A DNA stretch of 41,678 nt, taken from positions 1 to 41,678 of the forward strand of contig JACREG010000134.1 in assembly GCA_016218375.1 (NCBI GenBank), given 5' to 3'. A program made the position numbers and the translations under genes. The notes under the pieces were generated by a model. The model was not told the origin of the DNA. It made no database searches and was given only the letters and a program-made list of their open reading frames with translations. This document shows positions 31,965 through 41,678 of this stretch, one piece after another. This DNA comes from Gammaproteobacteria bacterium (GTDB lineage: Bacteria; Pseudomonadota; Gammaproteobacteria; Thiohalobacterales; Thiohalobacteraceae). How positions within the stretch are numbered: position 1 is the stretch's first letter; the number at the start of each line of letters is the position of its first letter.

Positions 31965-32759
31965 ATGGGCTTTCTGACCGGGAAACGCGCGCTGATCGTC
32001 GGACTTGCCAGCACCCGCTCCATCGCCTGGGGCATCGCCCAGGCCATGCACCGCGAAGGCGCCGAGCTGGCCTTCACCTATCAGAACGAGAAGCTTCAGG
32101 AGCGGGTGGAGAAAATGGCCGCCGAATGCGGCTCGGACATCACCCTGCCCTGCGACGTCGGCAGCGACGAGCAGATCGACGCGGTGTTCGGCGCACTGGC
32201 CAAGCGCTGGGATGACCTGGACATCATTGTGCATTCCGTGGCCTACGCGCCCAAGGAGGCGTTGGAAGGCGAATATCTCGCCAGCGTCACCCGCGAGAGT
32301 TTCCGCGTGGCCCACGACATCAGCTCGTACAGCTTCGCGGCGCTGGCCAAGGCCGGTCGCACGATGATGCAGGGGCGCGCCGGTGCGCTGCTGACCTTGA
32401 GTTATCTGGGCGCCGAGAAGGCCCTGCCGAACTACAACGTGATGGGTGTGGCGAAGGCCAGTCTGGAGGCCAATGTGCGCTATATGGCCTATAGCCTCGG
32501 CCCGGAGAACATCCGCGTGAACGCCATCTCCGCCGGACCGATCCGCACCCTGGCGGCGTCGGGCATCGCCAATTTCCGCAAGCTGCTGGACTTCGCCGAG
32601 AAGACCGCGCCGCTGCGCCGCAATGTGAGCATTGAAGACGTCGGCAATGTCGCGGCGTTCATGTGTTCGGATCTCGCCGCCGGCATCACCGGCGAAGTGA
32701 CCTATGTGGATGCGGGTTACAACATCGTCGGCGGCTCGCCGTTCGAGAGCAAGGACTAG
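31965..32759 (+). CDS. fabI: Enoyl-[acyl-carrier-protein] reductase (NADH)
   Basis: 264 residues. It catalyses the last reduction of each fatty-acid elongation cycle. FabI features: [23 protein letters not shown] (NADH-binding), the catalytic Tyr-x6-Lys in [13 protein letters not shown], and [15 protein letters not shown] of the substrate loop, with the C-terminal [23 protein letters not shown] lies eight bases before the ATG. It ends by overlapping the stop of the convergent symporter by three bases. The position after ppiD-side genes is normal for gammaproteobacteria. Confidence 0.95.
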   Translation: MGFLTGKRALIVGLASTRSIAWGIAQAMHREGAELAFTYQNEKLQERVEKMAAECGSDITLPCDVGSDEQIDAVFGALAKRWDDLDIIVHSVAYAPKEALEGEYLASVTRESFRVAHDISSYSFAALAKAGRTMMQGRAGALLTLSYLGAEKALPNYNVMGVAKASLEANVRYMAYSLGPENIRVNAISAGPIRTLAASGIANFRKLLDFAEKTAPLRRNVSIEDVGNVAAFMCSDLAAGITGEVTYVDAGYNIVGGSPFESKD

Positions 32760-34024
32760 CCTTTCAGGATTTCCGTCTCCCCTTCCGTGGCGCCGACGAT
32801 CACCGCACAGCAACTGTCGCTGTAGACGTTCACGGCGGTGCGGCACATGTCCAACGGTCGGTCGATGGCCAGGATCAGGCCGACCGCCTCCAACGGCAGA
32901 CCGACCGCCGAGAGAATAATCGCGATCGCCACCAAACTCGCCGCGGGGATGCCGGCCACGCCGACCGAGGTCAGCAAAGCCAACAGCACCACGGTGAACT
33001 GCTGACCCGTGCTGAGATCGACGCCATAGGCCTGCGCGATGAACAGCGCCGCCGCGCATTCGTACAAGCCCGTGCCATCCATGTTGATACTGCCGCCCAA
33101 CGGAATCACGAAACTGGTGGTGCGATGCGAGACGCCGGCGCGCCGCTCCACGCATTCCAACGTCACGGGCAAGGTCGCCGACGACGAGGCGGTGGAGAAC
33201 GCCGTCAACAAGGCGGGCGCCATCGCTTGATAATGACGCAAAGGATTTACCCGCGCGACCAGTAACAACAGCGTCGGCAACACAATCAGGAAATGCACGG
33301 CCAGCCCGGCCACTACGGTCAGGAAAAACGCCAGCAACGGTTCGACGGCGCGCAGGCCGGTGGTCGCAACCACTTTGGCGACCAGGGCGAACACACCCAG
33401 GGGGGCGAATTTCATCACCCACTCGGTGATGAGCACCATGATCTCGAACACGCCCTTCCAGAAGCCCTGCACATACCCGGCATACGGCTCGGCAATGCGC
33501 GTCGCGAAATAGCCGAACAGCAGACTGAAGACGATCAGCCCGAGCATCTCGCCCTGCGCGGCCGCGGCAACGATATTGGGTGGCACCAGGCGTAGGAACA
33601 CGTCGGCCAATTCGCCGCTGTCGTGCGCCTCGGCGCGTGCGGCGATCTCTGCGGTATCGCCGCTCAAGCCAATGTGATCGCGCGCCGGCGCGCCGTCGAC
33701 AAGTCCAGGCTCGATCCAATTGACCAACGCCAGGCCGATCACAATCGCGATCAGACTGGTGCTGACGTAGTAGAGGAATGTCTTGAAGCCGAGCCGGCCG
33801 AAGTCGCGGGATTTACCGACGGCGGCGATACCGGTGATAACGGAAGACAAAATCAGCGGAACGATGACCAACTTCAGGGCGTTCATGAACAACGTGCCGA
33901 AGAGGTCGAAGATCTGCACATAACGCACGCCGAACACGCCGGCGTCCGCGCCGGCGAGACTGCCGGCGATGACCGCCAGCAGGAGGGCGATCAGGATTTG
34001 CCAATGGAGTTTGAGACGCAGCAT
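32756..34024 (-). CDS. Dicarboxylate/amino acid:cation symporter (SDF/DAACS family)
   Basis: 422 residues with about eight helices and two re-entrant loops, as in GltPh/DctA. Hallmarks: the serine-rich hairpin [29 protein letters not shown] with the NMDGT sodium/substrate motif, GVAGIPAAS, and the helix 8 signature [17 protein letters not shown] with the substrate arginine. It imports dicarboxylates such as succinate or acidic amino acids with Na+ or H+. Exact substrate is uncertain; after the conserved NV the tail [11 protein letters not shown] is unusual in having two cysteines in a row. It lies 21 bases downstream of ppiD on the same strand. Confidence 0.9.
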   Translation of the reverse strand: MLRLKLHWQILIALLLAVIAGSLAGADAGVFGVRYVQIFDLFGTLFMNALKLVIVPLILSSVITGIAAVGKSRDFGRLGFKTFLYYVSTSLIAIVIGLALVNWIEPGLVDGAPARDHIGLSGDTAEIAARAEAHDSGELADVFLRLVPPNIVAAAAQGEMLGLIVFSLLFGYFATRIAEPYAGYVQGFWKGVFEIMVLITEWVMKFAPLGVFALVAKVVATTGLRAVEPLLAFFLTVVAGLAVHFLIVLPTLLLLVARVNPLRHYQAMAPALLTAFSTASSSATLPVTLECVERRAGVSHRTTSFVIPLGGSINMDGTGLYECAAALFIAQAYGVDLSTGQQFTVVLLALLTSVGVAGIPAASLVAIAIILSAVGLPLEAVGLILAIDRPLDMCRTAVNVYSDSCCAVIVGATEGETEILKG

Positions 34025-34045
34025 GGTTCAGCCGCGCCGGCCGGC

Positions 34046-35959
34046 CTAGTCCAACCGCTCCAGGTCTTGCTTGATCTCGGCCTTGGCCTTGAGCTGCTCC
34101 AGGAATGCGGAAAATTCCAGCGTACCGTAAAGCTGATCCAGGCTGCGCTGGAAAGCCGTGCGGGCAGCCGCATCGATACTGGACACATTACCGTCGCGGA
34201 TCTCCGCAACTTGCATCAATACATAATCGCCATTGCCCAGCATCGTACCCGCGCTGGCAAGTGCGTTATCGGCCGCACGCGGAATGCGGAACGCCTCGGC
34301 GACAATCTGACGATCATGCTTGCTGTCGGAACGACCGATGAATCCGGCATTCTGCACCTCGCCTTTGACTTCGGCGGCGATGCTTTCCAGTGTCGCGCCC
34401 GTCTTCAGACGCTCGACCCATTCCGCACCCTGTTTGGTGGCTGCATCGCGCGCCGCTTGCTGGCGCAGATTGGTCTGAATGGCTTCGCGCACGGCATCCA
34501 GCGCAAGTTGTCGCGCCGGCTTGTGTTCCAAGACGCGGGCGACGACCACATGATTCGGGCCGACGTCGATCACGCTGCTGTTATTGCCGCCGCTCAACAC
34601 ATCGTCGGCGAACACCGCTTCCATCACCTGCGGGTGACTGCCGATGCCTTCGCCGCCGGTCGCCGGCAACCAGCCCGTTTCCTGCACCTTGAGATCAAGC
34701 TGTTCGGCGGCGGTCGTCAAGGTGTCGGGTTGTTCGAAGGTGAGTTTGCCCAGCGTATCGGAGCGCTCGAAGAACAGCGTCTCGGCTTGTTTGCGCAGGG
34801 CCTCTTCGACCAGTTGCGCGCGCACCTCGGACAATTCCGGCGTTTTGGCGGCCTGGATCTCCGTGACCTGGATGATGTGAAAACCGAACGGACTGCGCAC
34901 CGGATCGCTGATGGCGTCCTTGGCGAGACTGAAGGTCGCCGCATCGAACTCCGGCACCATCATGCCCTTGCCGAACAAACCGAGATCGCCGCCTTTGGCC
35001 GCGGAACCCGGATCTGCGGAGAATTCCTTCGCCAGTTTGGCGAAGTCTTCGCCCGCGCGCAGACGCTTCACCAGATCGTTGGCCTTTTTCTCTGCGGCGG
35101 CGGTCGCTTCCTTGGAAGCACCTTCATCCAGCTTGACGAGGATATGCCGTGCGCGACGCTGTTCGGCAACGGTCAGACGTTCCTTCTCGCTCGCATACAG
35201 TTGTTCGATTTCGGCATCGGAGGTCTTCAGACCCTTGGTCAGAGTATCCAAAGACAATTCGAGATATTGCAGTTTGACTTGTTCGGGTTCGGTAAAGCGC
35301 GATTTGTTGCTTTCGTAGAAGGCGCTCACCACTTCGGCTTTAACCTCTGCCTTGTCGGCATAGCGCGCAACCGGTACGCGCAGGTAGCGCAACTTGCGCT
35401 CTTGTCCCTGCAACCGCAGGCCCTGCTCGATGTTCTGGCGCGGCACGATCGCGGTGCCGGAAATACCGCCCAGCAGCTGGTTATTCAGCAAGCTGCGGCG
35501 GAATTGTTGTTCGAAGCGCTGCGTGGTCAGACCTTGCTGCGATAGCAGGCGTTGATAGTGTTCCTGGGAAAATTTGCCGTCCTGCTGGAAATCGGGAATG
35601 GCATGAATCTGCGCCGCCAGCAATTCATCGCTGATCGCCAAACCTGCCTCGGCGGCGGCCTGTACCAGCAGTTCCTCCTCGATCAGGCGGTTGAGTACTG
35701 CGGATTTAAATTCGGCAGTGCTGGTCAAATTGGCGTCGAATTGTTCGCCCATCATGCTGCGCATGCGCTGGACCTGCAACTGTTTTGCATAGCGGTATTC
35801 CGGAATGGATATCTCCACGCCATTGACGACCGCGGCAAAGACGCGCGCCTCGCTCTTCAGATAGCTATCGATACCCCAGAGAGCGAAGACGACGATGATA
35901 AGTCCGACGACGATCTTAGCGATCCAGCCGGTCACGCGATCATGAATGGCCTGCAGCAT
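34046..35959 (-). CDS. ppiD: Periplasmic folding chaperone PpiD
   Basis: 637 residues. Inner-membrane-anchored periplasmic chaperone at the Sec translocon exit. The N-terminus has one membrane helix (residues about 14-30, IAKIVVGLIIVVFALWG) after a short cytoplasmic MLQAIHDRV. A SurA-like N-terminal region (LNRLIEEELLVQAAAEAGL) and one parvulin domain (about 266-365, RARHILVKLDEG...FGFHIIQVTE) follow. A C-terminal SurA_N-like region ends the protein. It is the usual neighbour of hupB. No ATG alternatives were needed; a tRNA-linked terminator lies upstream. Confidence 0.93.
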   Translation of the reverse strand: MLQAIHDRVTGWIAKIVVGLIIVVFALWGIDSYLKSEARVFAAVVNGVEISIPEYRYAKQLQVQRMRSMMGEQFDANLTSTAEFKSAVLNRLIEEELLVQAAAEAGLAISDELLAAQIHAIPDFQQDGKFSQEHYQRLLSQQGLTTQRFEQQFRRSLLNNQLLGGISGTAIVPRQNIEQGLRLQGQERKLRYLRVPVARYADKAEVKAEVVSAFYESNKSRFTEPEQVKLQYLELSLDTLTKGLKTSDAEIEQLYASEKERLTVAEQRRARHILVKLDEGASKEATAAAEKKANDLVKRLRAGEDFAKLAKEFSADPGSAAKGGDLGLFGKGMMVPEFDAATFSLAKDAISDPVRSPFGFHIIQVTEIQAAKTPELSEVRAQLVEEALRKQAETLFFERSDTLGKLTFEQPDTLTTAAEQLDLKVQETGWLPATGGEGIGSHPQVMEAVFADDVLSGGNNSSVIDVGPNHVVVARVLEHKPARQLALDAVREAIQTNLRQQAARDAATKQGAEWVERLKTGATLESIAAEVKGEVQNAGFIGRSDSKHDRQIVAEAFRIPRAADNALASAGTMLGNGDYVLMQVAEIRDGNVSSIDAAARTAFQRSLDQLYGTLEFSAFLEQLKAKAEIKQDLERLD

Positions 35960-36040
35960 GGTGGTTTCCTAAACGGATTCTTGTAATGTCCAACGCCCGG
36001 CTGGGCGGCCGGAGTTTCGAGTCCGGCGACTGTACAAAGT

Positions 36041-36067
36041 AAAAGGGCGCCCATCAAGGGCGCCCTT
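36041..36067 (-). terminator. Intrinsic terminator after the tRNA pair
   Basis: AAGGGCGCCC and GGGCGCCCTT form a stem around TTGAT, followed on the minus strand by TTTT. It lies nine bases beyond the tRNA-Asp 3' end and separates hupB/tRNA transcription from ppiD. Confidence 0.8.
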
Positions 36068-36075
36068 CGGTAGTA

Positions 36076-36152
36076 TGGCGGAGTGGACGGGACTCGAACC
36101 CGCGACCCCCGGCGTGACAGGCCGGTATTCTAACCAACTGAACTACCACTCC
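36076..36152 (-). tRNA. tRNA-Asp (GTC)
   Basis: 77 bases including encoded CCA. Acceptor GGAGTGG pairs with CCACTCC; D arm GTTCAGTTGG; anticodon loop CTGTCAC gives GTC (Asp); T arm GGGTTCGAGTCCC. It is nearly identical in layout to E. coli tRNA-Asp. Confidence 0.97.
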
Positions 36153-36163
36153 ACATGTGACCC

Positions 36164-36239
36164 TGGTGGGTGCTGAGGGGATCGAACCCCCGACATTCGC
36201 CTTGTAAGGGCGACGCTCTACCAGCTGAGCTAAGCACCC
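36164..36239 (-). tRNA. tRNA-Val (TAC)
   Basis: 76 bases including encoded CCA. Acceptor GGGTGCT pairs with AGCACCC; D arm AGCTCAGCTGG; anticodon loop CTTACAA gives TAC (Val); T arm GGGGGTTCGATCCCC. It lies 11 bases upstream of tRNA-Asp, so the two are processed from one transcript with hupB possible as leader. Confidence 0.97.
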
Positions 36240-36250
36240 AGAGAAGCGCG

Positions 36251-36523
36251 CTAGTTTACGGCATCCTTGAGTGCTTTGCCAGCCTTGAATGCCGGCGCCT
36301 TGGCGGCTTTGATGTTGATGGTTTCACCGGTCTGGGGGTTGCGGCCGGTACGTGCCGCACGCTCACGCACCTCGAAAGTCCCGAAGCCCACCAGCGCCAC
36401 TTGTTCGCCCTTCTTCAGCGCACCGGCAATGCCGCTGAGAATCGCATCGACAGCACGGGTCGCCGATGCCTTGTTCAAATCTGCCGCTTCGGCGACCGCG
36501 TCAATCAATTCAGCCTTGTTCAT
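36251..36523 (-). CDS. hupB: DNA-binding protein HU-beta
   Basis: 90 residues, exact HU length. Small basic histone-like protein that bends DNA and organises the nucleoid. The start [21 protein letters not shown], core [28 protein letters not shown] (the beta-arm with RNP) and ending [13 protein letters not shown] are typical. GGAAGGAG precedes the ATG. It sits between lon and ppiD, as in E. coli and Pseudomonas, with the two tRNA genes inserted downstream. Confidence 0.96.
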   Translation of the reverse strand: MNKAELIDAVAEAADLNKASATRAVDAILSGIAGALKKGEQVALVGFGTFEVRERAARTGRNPQTGETINIKAAKAPAFKAGKALKDAVN

Positions 36524-36738
36524 GGATAAATGCTCCTTCCCCGCAACAGGAATTATGGGTGGGATAATGCTGCGTGATTCTTAATGGATATTGGAGATCT
36601 GGGTACCCGGCAGTGCGGGAAACCAAAAGTTTTTTGTGCTGGACCGCGGGATTTCAAGCTTCGATATAGAACATCCGACAGGCACGCGGCACTTTATACC
36701 AAGGCATTGGAAGCGCTGTCAACAGACAAGAACACAAC

Positions 36739-36774
36739 AAAAATGCGACGCCGTATAAACGACGTCGCATTTTT
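36739..36774 (-). terminator. Intrinsic terminator downstream of lon
   Basis: AAAAATGCGACG (36739-36750) and CGTCGCATTTTT (36763-36774) form a long symmetric stem; inner bases can add three pairs. Flanked by A- and T-runs on both sides, it should work in both directions. It lies 18 bases after the lon stop. Confidence 0.88.
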
Positions 36775-36791
36775 ACGTTCACATTCGCGCA

Positions 36792-39248
36792 TTAATGCGC
36801 ATGTACGGATGAACGCTTGCGCTTACCCTTGGACTCGACTTTCTTCTCCGCCGATCCCGCAGCTTCCTCGATCTCGCTCACATCCGATGTAATCGGTGTC
36901 GGCATATGCTGCAAGGCCACTTGCAGCACCTCGTCGATCCACTTCACGGGACGAATATCAAGGTGTTCCTTGACGTTCTTGGGAATCTCCACCAAGTCTT
37001 TCTGATTCTCCTCCGGAATCAGCACTGTGGTAATTCCGCCGCGATGGGCCGCCAGCAGTTTCTCTTTCAAGCCACCGATGGGCAGCACTTCGCCACGCAA
37101 GGTGATTTCACCGGTCATGGCAACATCCGCGCGCACCGGAATCTTGGTCAGAGCCGACACCAGGGCCGTGCACATGCCCACGCCCGCGCTCGGACCGTCC
37201 TTCGGCGTTGCACCTTCCGGCACATGCACATGGATGTCGTATTTCTGGTAGAAATCCTGGTCGATCCCCAGCACGGCCGCGCGACTGCGCACCACTGTCG
37301 TCGCTGCCTGAATGGATTCCTGCATGACGTCGCCCAACTGACCGGTGTGAATCAGACGGCCTTTGCCGGGCACGATCGCCGCTTCGATGGTCAACAATTC
37401 GCCACCCACCTCGGTCCAGGCCAGACCGGTCACCTGACCGACCTGATCGCGTTCCTCGGCACGACCATAGCGGAACCGCCGCACGCCAAGATATTTATCC
37501 AGATTCTTGGGTGTCACGCTGACTTTGCGGTCGTCCTTCTTGAGCAACAACTCCTTGACCACCTTGCGGCAAATCTTGGCGATCTCGCGTTCCAGATTAC
37601 GCACGCCGGCCTCGCGCGTGTAATAACGCACGATGTCGCGCAACACGGCATCGCTAACGGTCAATTCGTCATTGCGCAAACCGTTGCTCTTGATCTGCTT
37701 GGTCAGCAGATAACGCTTGGCTATGTTGATCTTCTCGTCCTCGGTGTAACCCGGGATGCGAATCACTTCCATGCGGTCGAGCAGCGGGCCGGGAATATTC
37801 AGCGTATTCGCCGTCGCCACGAACATTACGTCGGACAAGTCGAAGTCGACTTCCAGATAATGATCGCTGAAGGTGTTGTTCTGTTCCGGATCGAGCACTT
37901 CCAACAGCGCCGAGGACGGATCGCCGCGGAAATCCATCGACATCTTGTCGATCTCGTCGAGCAAGAACAGCGGATTGCGCACGCCGATCTTGGACAGGTT
38001 CTGTACCAGCTTGCCCGGCAGCGAACCGATGTAGGTACGGCGATGACCGCGAATCTCGGCCTCGTCCCGCACGCCGCCCAGCGACATGCGCACGAATTTG
38101 CGATTGGTCGCGCGCGCAATCGAACGGCCCAGCGAGGTCTTACCTACGCCCGGCGGTCCGACCAGACACAGGATCGGTCCCTTGAGTTTGCGCACGCGCT
38201 GTTGCACGGCGAGATATTCGAGGATGCGCTCCTTGACCTTGTCCAGACCATAGTGATCCTCTTCCAACACCTGCTCGGCCAGCGCCAGGTCGTGGCGGAT
38301 CTTGGTGCGTTTCTTCCACGGCACGTTGACCAGCCAGTCGATGTAATTGCGCACGACGGTCGCCTCGGCGGACATCGGCGACATCATCTTCAACTTGTTC
38401 AGCTCGGTACGGGCCTTGTCCAAGGCCTCCTTGGTCATGCCGGCCTTTTCGATCTTCTGCTGGAGTTCCTCGATTTCGTTCGGCGCGTCTTCCAGTTCGC
38501 CGAGTTCCTTCTGAATGGCCTTCATCTGCTCGTTCAGGTAGTACTCGCGCTGACTCTTTTCCATTTGCTGCTTGACGCGGCCGCGGATGCGCTTCTCGAT
38601 CTGCAAGATATCGATCTCGCCTTCGATCAAGCCCATCAGATGTTCCAAACGTCCGCGCACGGAGTCGATCTCGAGGATGTGTTGCTTCTCGTCGATCTTC
38701 AGCGACATATGCGCAGCAATGGTGTCGGCCAGACGGCCGGCATCGTCGATGCCCGCCAGTGACGTCAGAATCTCCGGCGGAACCTTTTTGTTGAGCTTCA
38801 CGTACTGATCGAACAGCGCCAGCAGCGAGCGCATCAGCACTTCGACTTCGCGGTCGTCGGCAGTCACATGCGGCTCCGCGGATTCGATCTCCGCCGAGAA
38901 GAATTCCTCGGTCTCGTGGAAACGCTTGATGCGCGCGCGCGCGGCGCCCTCCACCAACACCTTGACGGTGCCATCCGGGAGCTTGAGCAATTGCAGGATG
39001 CTGGACAACGTACCGATGCTGTGGATGTCCTCGACCTGCGGGTCGTCGACATCCGCGCTGCGCTGCGCAACGAGCAGAATGCGTTTGTCATTCTGCATGG
39101 CCGTATCCAGGGCGCGGATGGATTTTTCACGCCCCACGAACAGGGGAATGACCATATGCGGATACACCACCACATCACGCAGCGGCAGTACGGGAATCAT
39201 TGCATTCGTCTGCTCAGTCATCACGGCTTTCTTGTCCTCGTGCTCCAT
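36792..39248 (-). CDS. lon: ATP-dependent protease Lon
   Basis: 818 residues, LonA. Cytoplasmic AAA+ serine protease degrading damaged and regulatory proteins. Order: N-terminal substrate domain ([22 protein letters not shown]), coiled region, AAA module with GPPGVGKTS (Walker A) and FLLDEIDKM (Walker B), and the C-terminal protease domain with the catalytic serine in [11 protein letters not shown] and lysine in [20 protein letters not shown] lies eight bases before the ATG at 39248. A candidate heat-shock promoter is upstream and an intrinsic terminator follows. The basic tail KGKRKRSS is slightly longer than in E. coli. Confidence 0.97.
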   Translation of the reverse strand: MEHEDKKAVMTEQTNAMIPVLPLRDVVVYPHMVIPLFVGREKSIRALDTAMQNDKRILLVAQRSADVDDPQVEDIHSIGTLSSILQLLKLPDGTVKVLVEGAARARIKRFHETEEFFSAEIESAEPHVTADDREVEVLMRSLLALFDQYVKLNKKVPPEILTSLAGIDDAGRLADTIAAHMSLKIDEKQHILEIDSVRGRLEHLMGLIEGEIDILQIEKRIRGRVKQQMEKSQREYYLNEQMKAIQKELGELEDAPNEIEELQQKIEKAGMTKEALDKARTELNKLKMMSPMSAEATVVRNYIDWLVNVPWKKRTKIRHDLALAEQVLEEDHYGLDKVKERILEYLAVQQRVRKLKGPILCLVGPPGVGKTSLGRSIARATNRKFVRMSLGGVRDEAEIRGHRRTYIGSLPGKLVQNLSKIGVRNPLFLLDEIDKMSMDFRGDPSSALLEVLDPEQNNTFSDHYLEVDFDLSDVMFVATANTLNIPGPLLDRMEVIRIPGYTEDEKINIAKRYLLTKQIKSNGLRNDELTVSDAVLRDIVRYYTREAGVRNLEREIAKICRKVVKELLLKKDDRKVSVTPKNLDKYLGVRRFRYGRAEERDQVGQVTGLAWTEVGGELLTIEAAIVPGKGRLIHTGQLGDVMQESIQAATTVVRSRAAVLGIDQDFYQKYDIHVHVPEGATPKDGPSAGVGMCTALVSALTKIPVRADVAMTGEITLRGEVLPIGGLKEKLLAAHRGGITTVLIPEENQKDLVEIPKNVKEHLDIRPVKWIDEVLQVALQHMPTPITSDVSEIEEAAGSAEKKVESKGKRKRSSVHAH

Positions 39249-39331
39249 TCGGGAGTCCCTCTTGCGGGTGGGAATTGCGTATGTCTTGGATGCATGACGT
39301 CATGAATCGCTCCGACACGCGCGCCTCGTTG

Positions 39332-39360
39332 TATATGTGGGCACCGGGCGACCGATTCAA
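39332..39360 (-). promoter_or_regulatory. Candidate lon promoter, sigma-32 or sigma-70 type
   Basis: On the minus strand TTGAAT is followed after 17 bases by CATATA, a fair sigma-70 spacing. The same stretch also reads TTGAA-N14-CCCACATATA, close to the heat-shock consensus CTTGAAA-N11-16-CCCCATNTA. lon is heat-inducible in many proteobacteria. It lies 84 bases before the start codon, downstream of the clpX terminator. Confidence 0.45.
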
Positions 39361-39436
39361 TGGCTGAAACGGCTGCCCACTCACACCAATGAGAAGGCAA
39401 TTTTTGAGCCAGATGCGTTGAATTGCAGGGAGTGGG

Positions 39437-39467
39437 AAAAAACGCGCCCGGCCTGTTGGGCCGGGCC
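39437..39467 (-). terminator. Intrinsic terminator downstream of clpX
   Basis: GCCCGGCC/GGCCGGGC, an 8-bp GC stem with loop CAACA (minus strand), then GCG and six T. It lies four bases after the clpX stop and separates clpPX from lon. Confidence 0.9.
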
Positions 39468-39471
39468 AGAT

Positions 39472-40743
39472 TCAATCGGAGACAGCCCGTTGCTCGGCCG
39501 CCTCGAATAGCATGTAAGGCTTTGATTCGCCGCTAATCACGGATTCGTCCACAACCACCTTGCGGACGTTGTCCATGGTCGGTAGGTCATACATGGTGTC
39601 GAGCAGGATATGCTCCAGGATCGTGCGCAGGCCGCGAGCGCCAGTTTTACGTTCCATGGCCTTGCGTGCCACCGCCCGTAAAGCGTCTTCACGGAACTCG
39701 ATCTCGCAGCCTTCCATCTCGAACAGCTTGCCGTATTGCTTGGTGATGGCATTGCGCGGTTCGGTGAGGATCTGCACCAGCGCCGTTTCGTCGAGCTCTT
39801 CCAGCGTGGCGACCACCGGCAGACGACCGACAAACTCGGGTATCAAACCATAGCGGATCAGATCTTCCGGCTCGACGTCGTACAGAATCTGGCCGACGTT
39901 GCGTGTGTCTTCCTTGCTCTTGACCTCGGCCGAGAAGCCGATGCCGCCCTTCTCGGAACGACCGCGGATAATCTTCTCCAGACCGGCGAAGGCGCCGCCA
40001 CAGATGAACAGGATGTTGCTGGTGTCGACTTGCAGGAATTCCTGCTGCGGATGCTTACGGCCGCCCTGCGGCGGCACCGAGGCAACCGTGCCCTCGATCA
40101 GCTTGAGCAGCGCCTGCTGCACGCCCTCGCCCGACACGTCGCGGGTGATGGACGGATTGTCCGATTTGCGCGAGATCTTGTCGATCTCGTCGATGTAGAC
40201 GATGCCGGTCTGCGCCTTCTCGACGTCGTAATCGCACTTCTGCAACAGCTTCTGGATGATGTTCTCGACGTCTTCACCGACGTACCCCGCCTCGGTGAGC
40301 GTGGTGGCATCGGCGATGGTGAAGGGCACATTCAACAAGCGCGCCAGCGTTTCGGCGAGCAGCGTCTTGCCGGAACCGGTCGGACCGATCAGCAGGATAT
40401 TGCTCTTGGACAGCTCGACGTCTTCCTTGCGGCTGCGTGCATCGAGGCGCTTGTAGTGATTGTAAACCGCCACCGCGAGCACTTTCTTGGCGCGTTCCTG
40501 GCCGATAACATACTCGTCCAGAACCTGCTTGATCTCGTGCGGCTTGGGCAACTTATTGCCGCTGGCCGATGCCTTCTCCTGCATCTCTTCACGAATGATG
40601 TCGTTGCAGAGTTCGACGCACTCGTCGCAGACAAAAACGGAAGGTCCGGCAATCAGCTTGCGTACTTCGTGCTGGCTCTTGCCGCAGAACGAACAGTAAA
40701 GAAGCTTGCCGTCGTCTCCCTTGCCGTTACGATCATTACTCAT
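39472..40743 (-). CDS. clpX: ATP-dependent Clp protease ATP-binding subunit ClpX
   Basis: 423 residues. AAA+ unfoldase that feeds tagged proteins to ClpP. The N-terminal zinc-binding domain has C17-x2-C20 and C39-x2-C42 ([21 protein letters not shown]). Walker A GPTGSGKT, Walker B YIDEIDK and the ClpP-docking IGF loop (GGIGFSAEV) are present. It follows clpP by about 178 bases, and a terminator follows it. Standard length and order. Confidence 0.97.
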   Translation of the reverse strand: MSNDRNGKGDDGKLLYCSFCGKSQHEVRKLIAGPSVFVCDECVELCNDIIREEMQEKASASGNKLPKPHEIKQVLDEYVIGQERAKKVLAVAVYNHYKRLDARSRKEDVELSKSNILLIGPTGSGKTLLAETLARLLNVPFTIADATTLTEAGYVGEDVENIIQKLLQKCDYDVEKAQTGIVYIDEIDKISRKSDNPSITRDVSGEGVQQALLKLIEGTVASVPPQGGRKHPQQEFLQVDTSNILFICGGAFAGLEKIIRGRSEKGGIGFSAEVKSKEDTRNVGQILYDVEPEDLIRYGLIPEFVGRLPVVATLEELDETALVQILTEPRNAITKQYGKLFEMEGCEIEFREDALRAVARKAMERKTGARGLRTILEHILLDTMYDLPTMDNVRKVVVDESVISGESKPYMLFEAAEQRAVSD

Positions 40744-40921
40744 AGCCCACCCTCTCTCTGCTTAGGCTTAGATCGGCCATTCTCTCGACGAACCTGTCGC
40801 GACGATATCGCCGGCAGACGTCAGAGGTTAATCCTGGCCCCATTCAACTACGGTTCTGGCGTAATAACAAGCAATCCCTGTGCCCATTTGAGGGATATGC
40901 CCGATCACGTCCCGATCACAA

Positions 40922-41569
40922 TCAGGCCTTGACCGGCTCGCTGACCCGTTGCGAGAGCACCTTATCTACCAGACCGTAACCACAGGCCTGATCCGCGCCC
41001 ATGAAATTGTCGCGGTCGGTATCCTTCTCGATACGCTCCATCGGCTGACCCGTGTGTTTCGAGAGGATGGTGTTCAACCGCTCGCGGACCAGCATGATTT
41101 CCTTGGCATGGATATCGATGTCCGATGCCTGGCCCTGGAACCCGCCCAGCGGCTGATGAATCATCATCCGCGAATGCGGCAGGCAGTAACGCTTGCCCTT
41201 GGCTCCGCCCGCCAGCAGCACGGCGCCCATGCTGGCCGCCTGGCCGATACACATCGTGCTAATGTCCGGCTTGATGAACTGCATGGTGTCGTAGATCGCC
41301 AAACCCGCACTCACTGATCCACCCGGGGAATTGATATACAGGTGGATATCCTTGTCCGGATTCTCCGACTCCAGGAACAGCAGCTGGGCGACAATCACGT
41401 TCGCCATGTAATCCTCGACTGGCCCCACCACAAACACCACGCGCTCCTTCAGCAGACGCGAGTAGATGTCGTAGGCACGTTCGCCGCGCGCGGTCTGCTC
41501 GATGACCATCGGCACCAGATTCAGTGCCTGGGCGTGCTGTGCTCCGGGTTTACCATAGATAGCGGGCAT
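40922..41569 (-). CDS. clpP: ATP-dependent Clp protease proteolytic subunit
   Basis: 215 residues with a short N-terminal propeptide. Serine protease barrel partner of ClpX. The triad is S113 (GQAASMGAV), H138 (MMIHQPLGG) and D187 (TDRDNFMG), offset by 16 from the E. coli mature numbering. It follows tig with a gap of 13 bases and precedes clpX, the canonical order. The start [11 protein letters not shown] lacks an obvious alternative. Confidence 0.97.
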   Translation of the reverse strand: MPAIYGKPGAQHAQALNLVPMVIEQTARGERAYDIYSRLLKERVVFVVGPVEDYMANVIVAQLLFLESENPDKDIHLYINSPGGSVSAGLAIYDTMQFIKPDISTMCIGQAASMGAVLLAGGAKGKRYCLPHSRMMIHQPLGGFQGQASDIDIHAKEIMLVRERLNTILSKHTGQPMERIEKDTDRDNFMGADQACGYGLVDKVLSQRVSEPVKA

Positions 41570-41582
41570 GAGTATCGATCCT

Positions 41583-41678
41583 TTAGGCGTTCAACGTCTT
41601 ACGAATTTCGGTCAACTCATCGAAGCTACAGGTTTTCTCTTCTACTTGAACTTGGCCGAGAATCCATTCCATCACCTG
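41583..41678 (-). CDS. tig: Trigger factor (C-terminal end)
   Basis: Only the last 31 codons are in the window, running off the right end: [20 protein letters not shown] and then [11 protein letters not shown] before TAA. The [10 protein letters not shown] segment is the typical trigger factor ending. Trigger factor is the ribosome-associated chaperone and prolyl isomerase; tig-clpP-clpX is a conserved order. The identification rests on the fragment plus context. Confidence 0.85.
   Translation of the reverse strand, partial: QVMEWILGQVQVEEKTCSFDELTEIRKTLNA

Noticed and set aside
33623-35545. 640-codon open frame opposite ppiD
   Set aside because: Antisense shadow; PpiD is complete with helix and parvulin domain.
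36076-36239. The tRNA pair as an integration site for an island
   Set aside because: No integrase or direct repeat of the tRNA 3' ends was found nearby; the tRNAs sit in the normal hupB-ppiD interval, 6 kb from the island.
36906-38762. 618-codon open frame on the plus strand opposite lon
   Set aside because: Antisense shadow without any recognisable domain; Lon on the minus strand is complete.

Overview
The window looks like a chromosomal segment of a GC-rich gammaproteobacterium, probably a chemolithotrophic sulfur or hydrogen oxidiser of the Chromatiales or Ectothiorhodospiraceae kind. Evidence: the tig-clpP-clpX-lon-hupB-tRNA-ppiD-fabI order and the mltD/yafS/rnhA/dnaQ block are gammaproteobacterial arrangements, and the window also holds hypD (NiFe-hydrogenase maturation) and a sulfide:quinone oxidoreductase with all three diagnostic cysteines. 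The genus cannot be fixed from the sequence alone.

Layout. 1-5.7 kb: end of hypD, a CPBP intramembrane protease, an unknown exported protein, then three sugar-nucleotide genes (galE, a UDP-glucuronate epimerase, a TviB/WbpO-type dehydrogenase). 6-10.2 kb: an HTH-receiver fusion with a structured leader, then dnaQ, rnhA, a yafS-like gene and mltD (gloB, usual between the last two, is absent). 10.3-15.5 kb: a PhyH-type dioxygenase, a class V aminotransferase, sulfide:quinone reductase with an FNR-like box, a DnaQ-fold exonuclease and a family 2 glycosyltransferase. 15.5-21.3 kb: the yejBEF peptide-transport genes followed by an extra 685-residue double ATPase. 21.3-30.0 kb: an accessory, repeat-rich island. 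30.0-41.7 kb: yejA, fabI, a dicarboxylate symporter, and the ppiD/tRNA/hupB/lon/clpX/clpP/tig protein-quality block.

The island (about 8.7 kb) separates yejA from yejBEF, which stay on the same strand and in the usual order, so it appears to have split a yejABEF operon. It contains a REP-associated tyrosine transposase with perfect 22-bp inverted repeats, several families of short palindromic repeats, and a 1,602-residue secreted Rhs/YD-repeat protein. The Rhs C-terminal tip carries the calcium-loop and His-Asp signature of secreted phospholipase A2, and a four-helix membrane protein gene (candidate immunity) follows 28 bp downstream. The island also holds two toxin-antitoxin modules in which the antitoxin is intact and the toxin is broken (a nonsense codon in a RelE/ParE toxin; truncation of a DUF5615 toxin at a repeat), and a lone ORF6N protein.

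The most interesting candidate is the Rhs-phospholipase A2 protein with its thrombospondin-3/dockerin-like calcium-binding insert and adjacent membrane protein. The double decay of the toxins and the overlap of repeats with gene ends are the next most useful observations. All functional statements are from motif recognition by eye; no database search was run.
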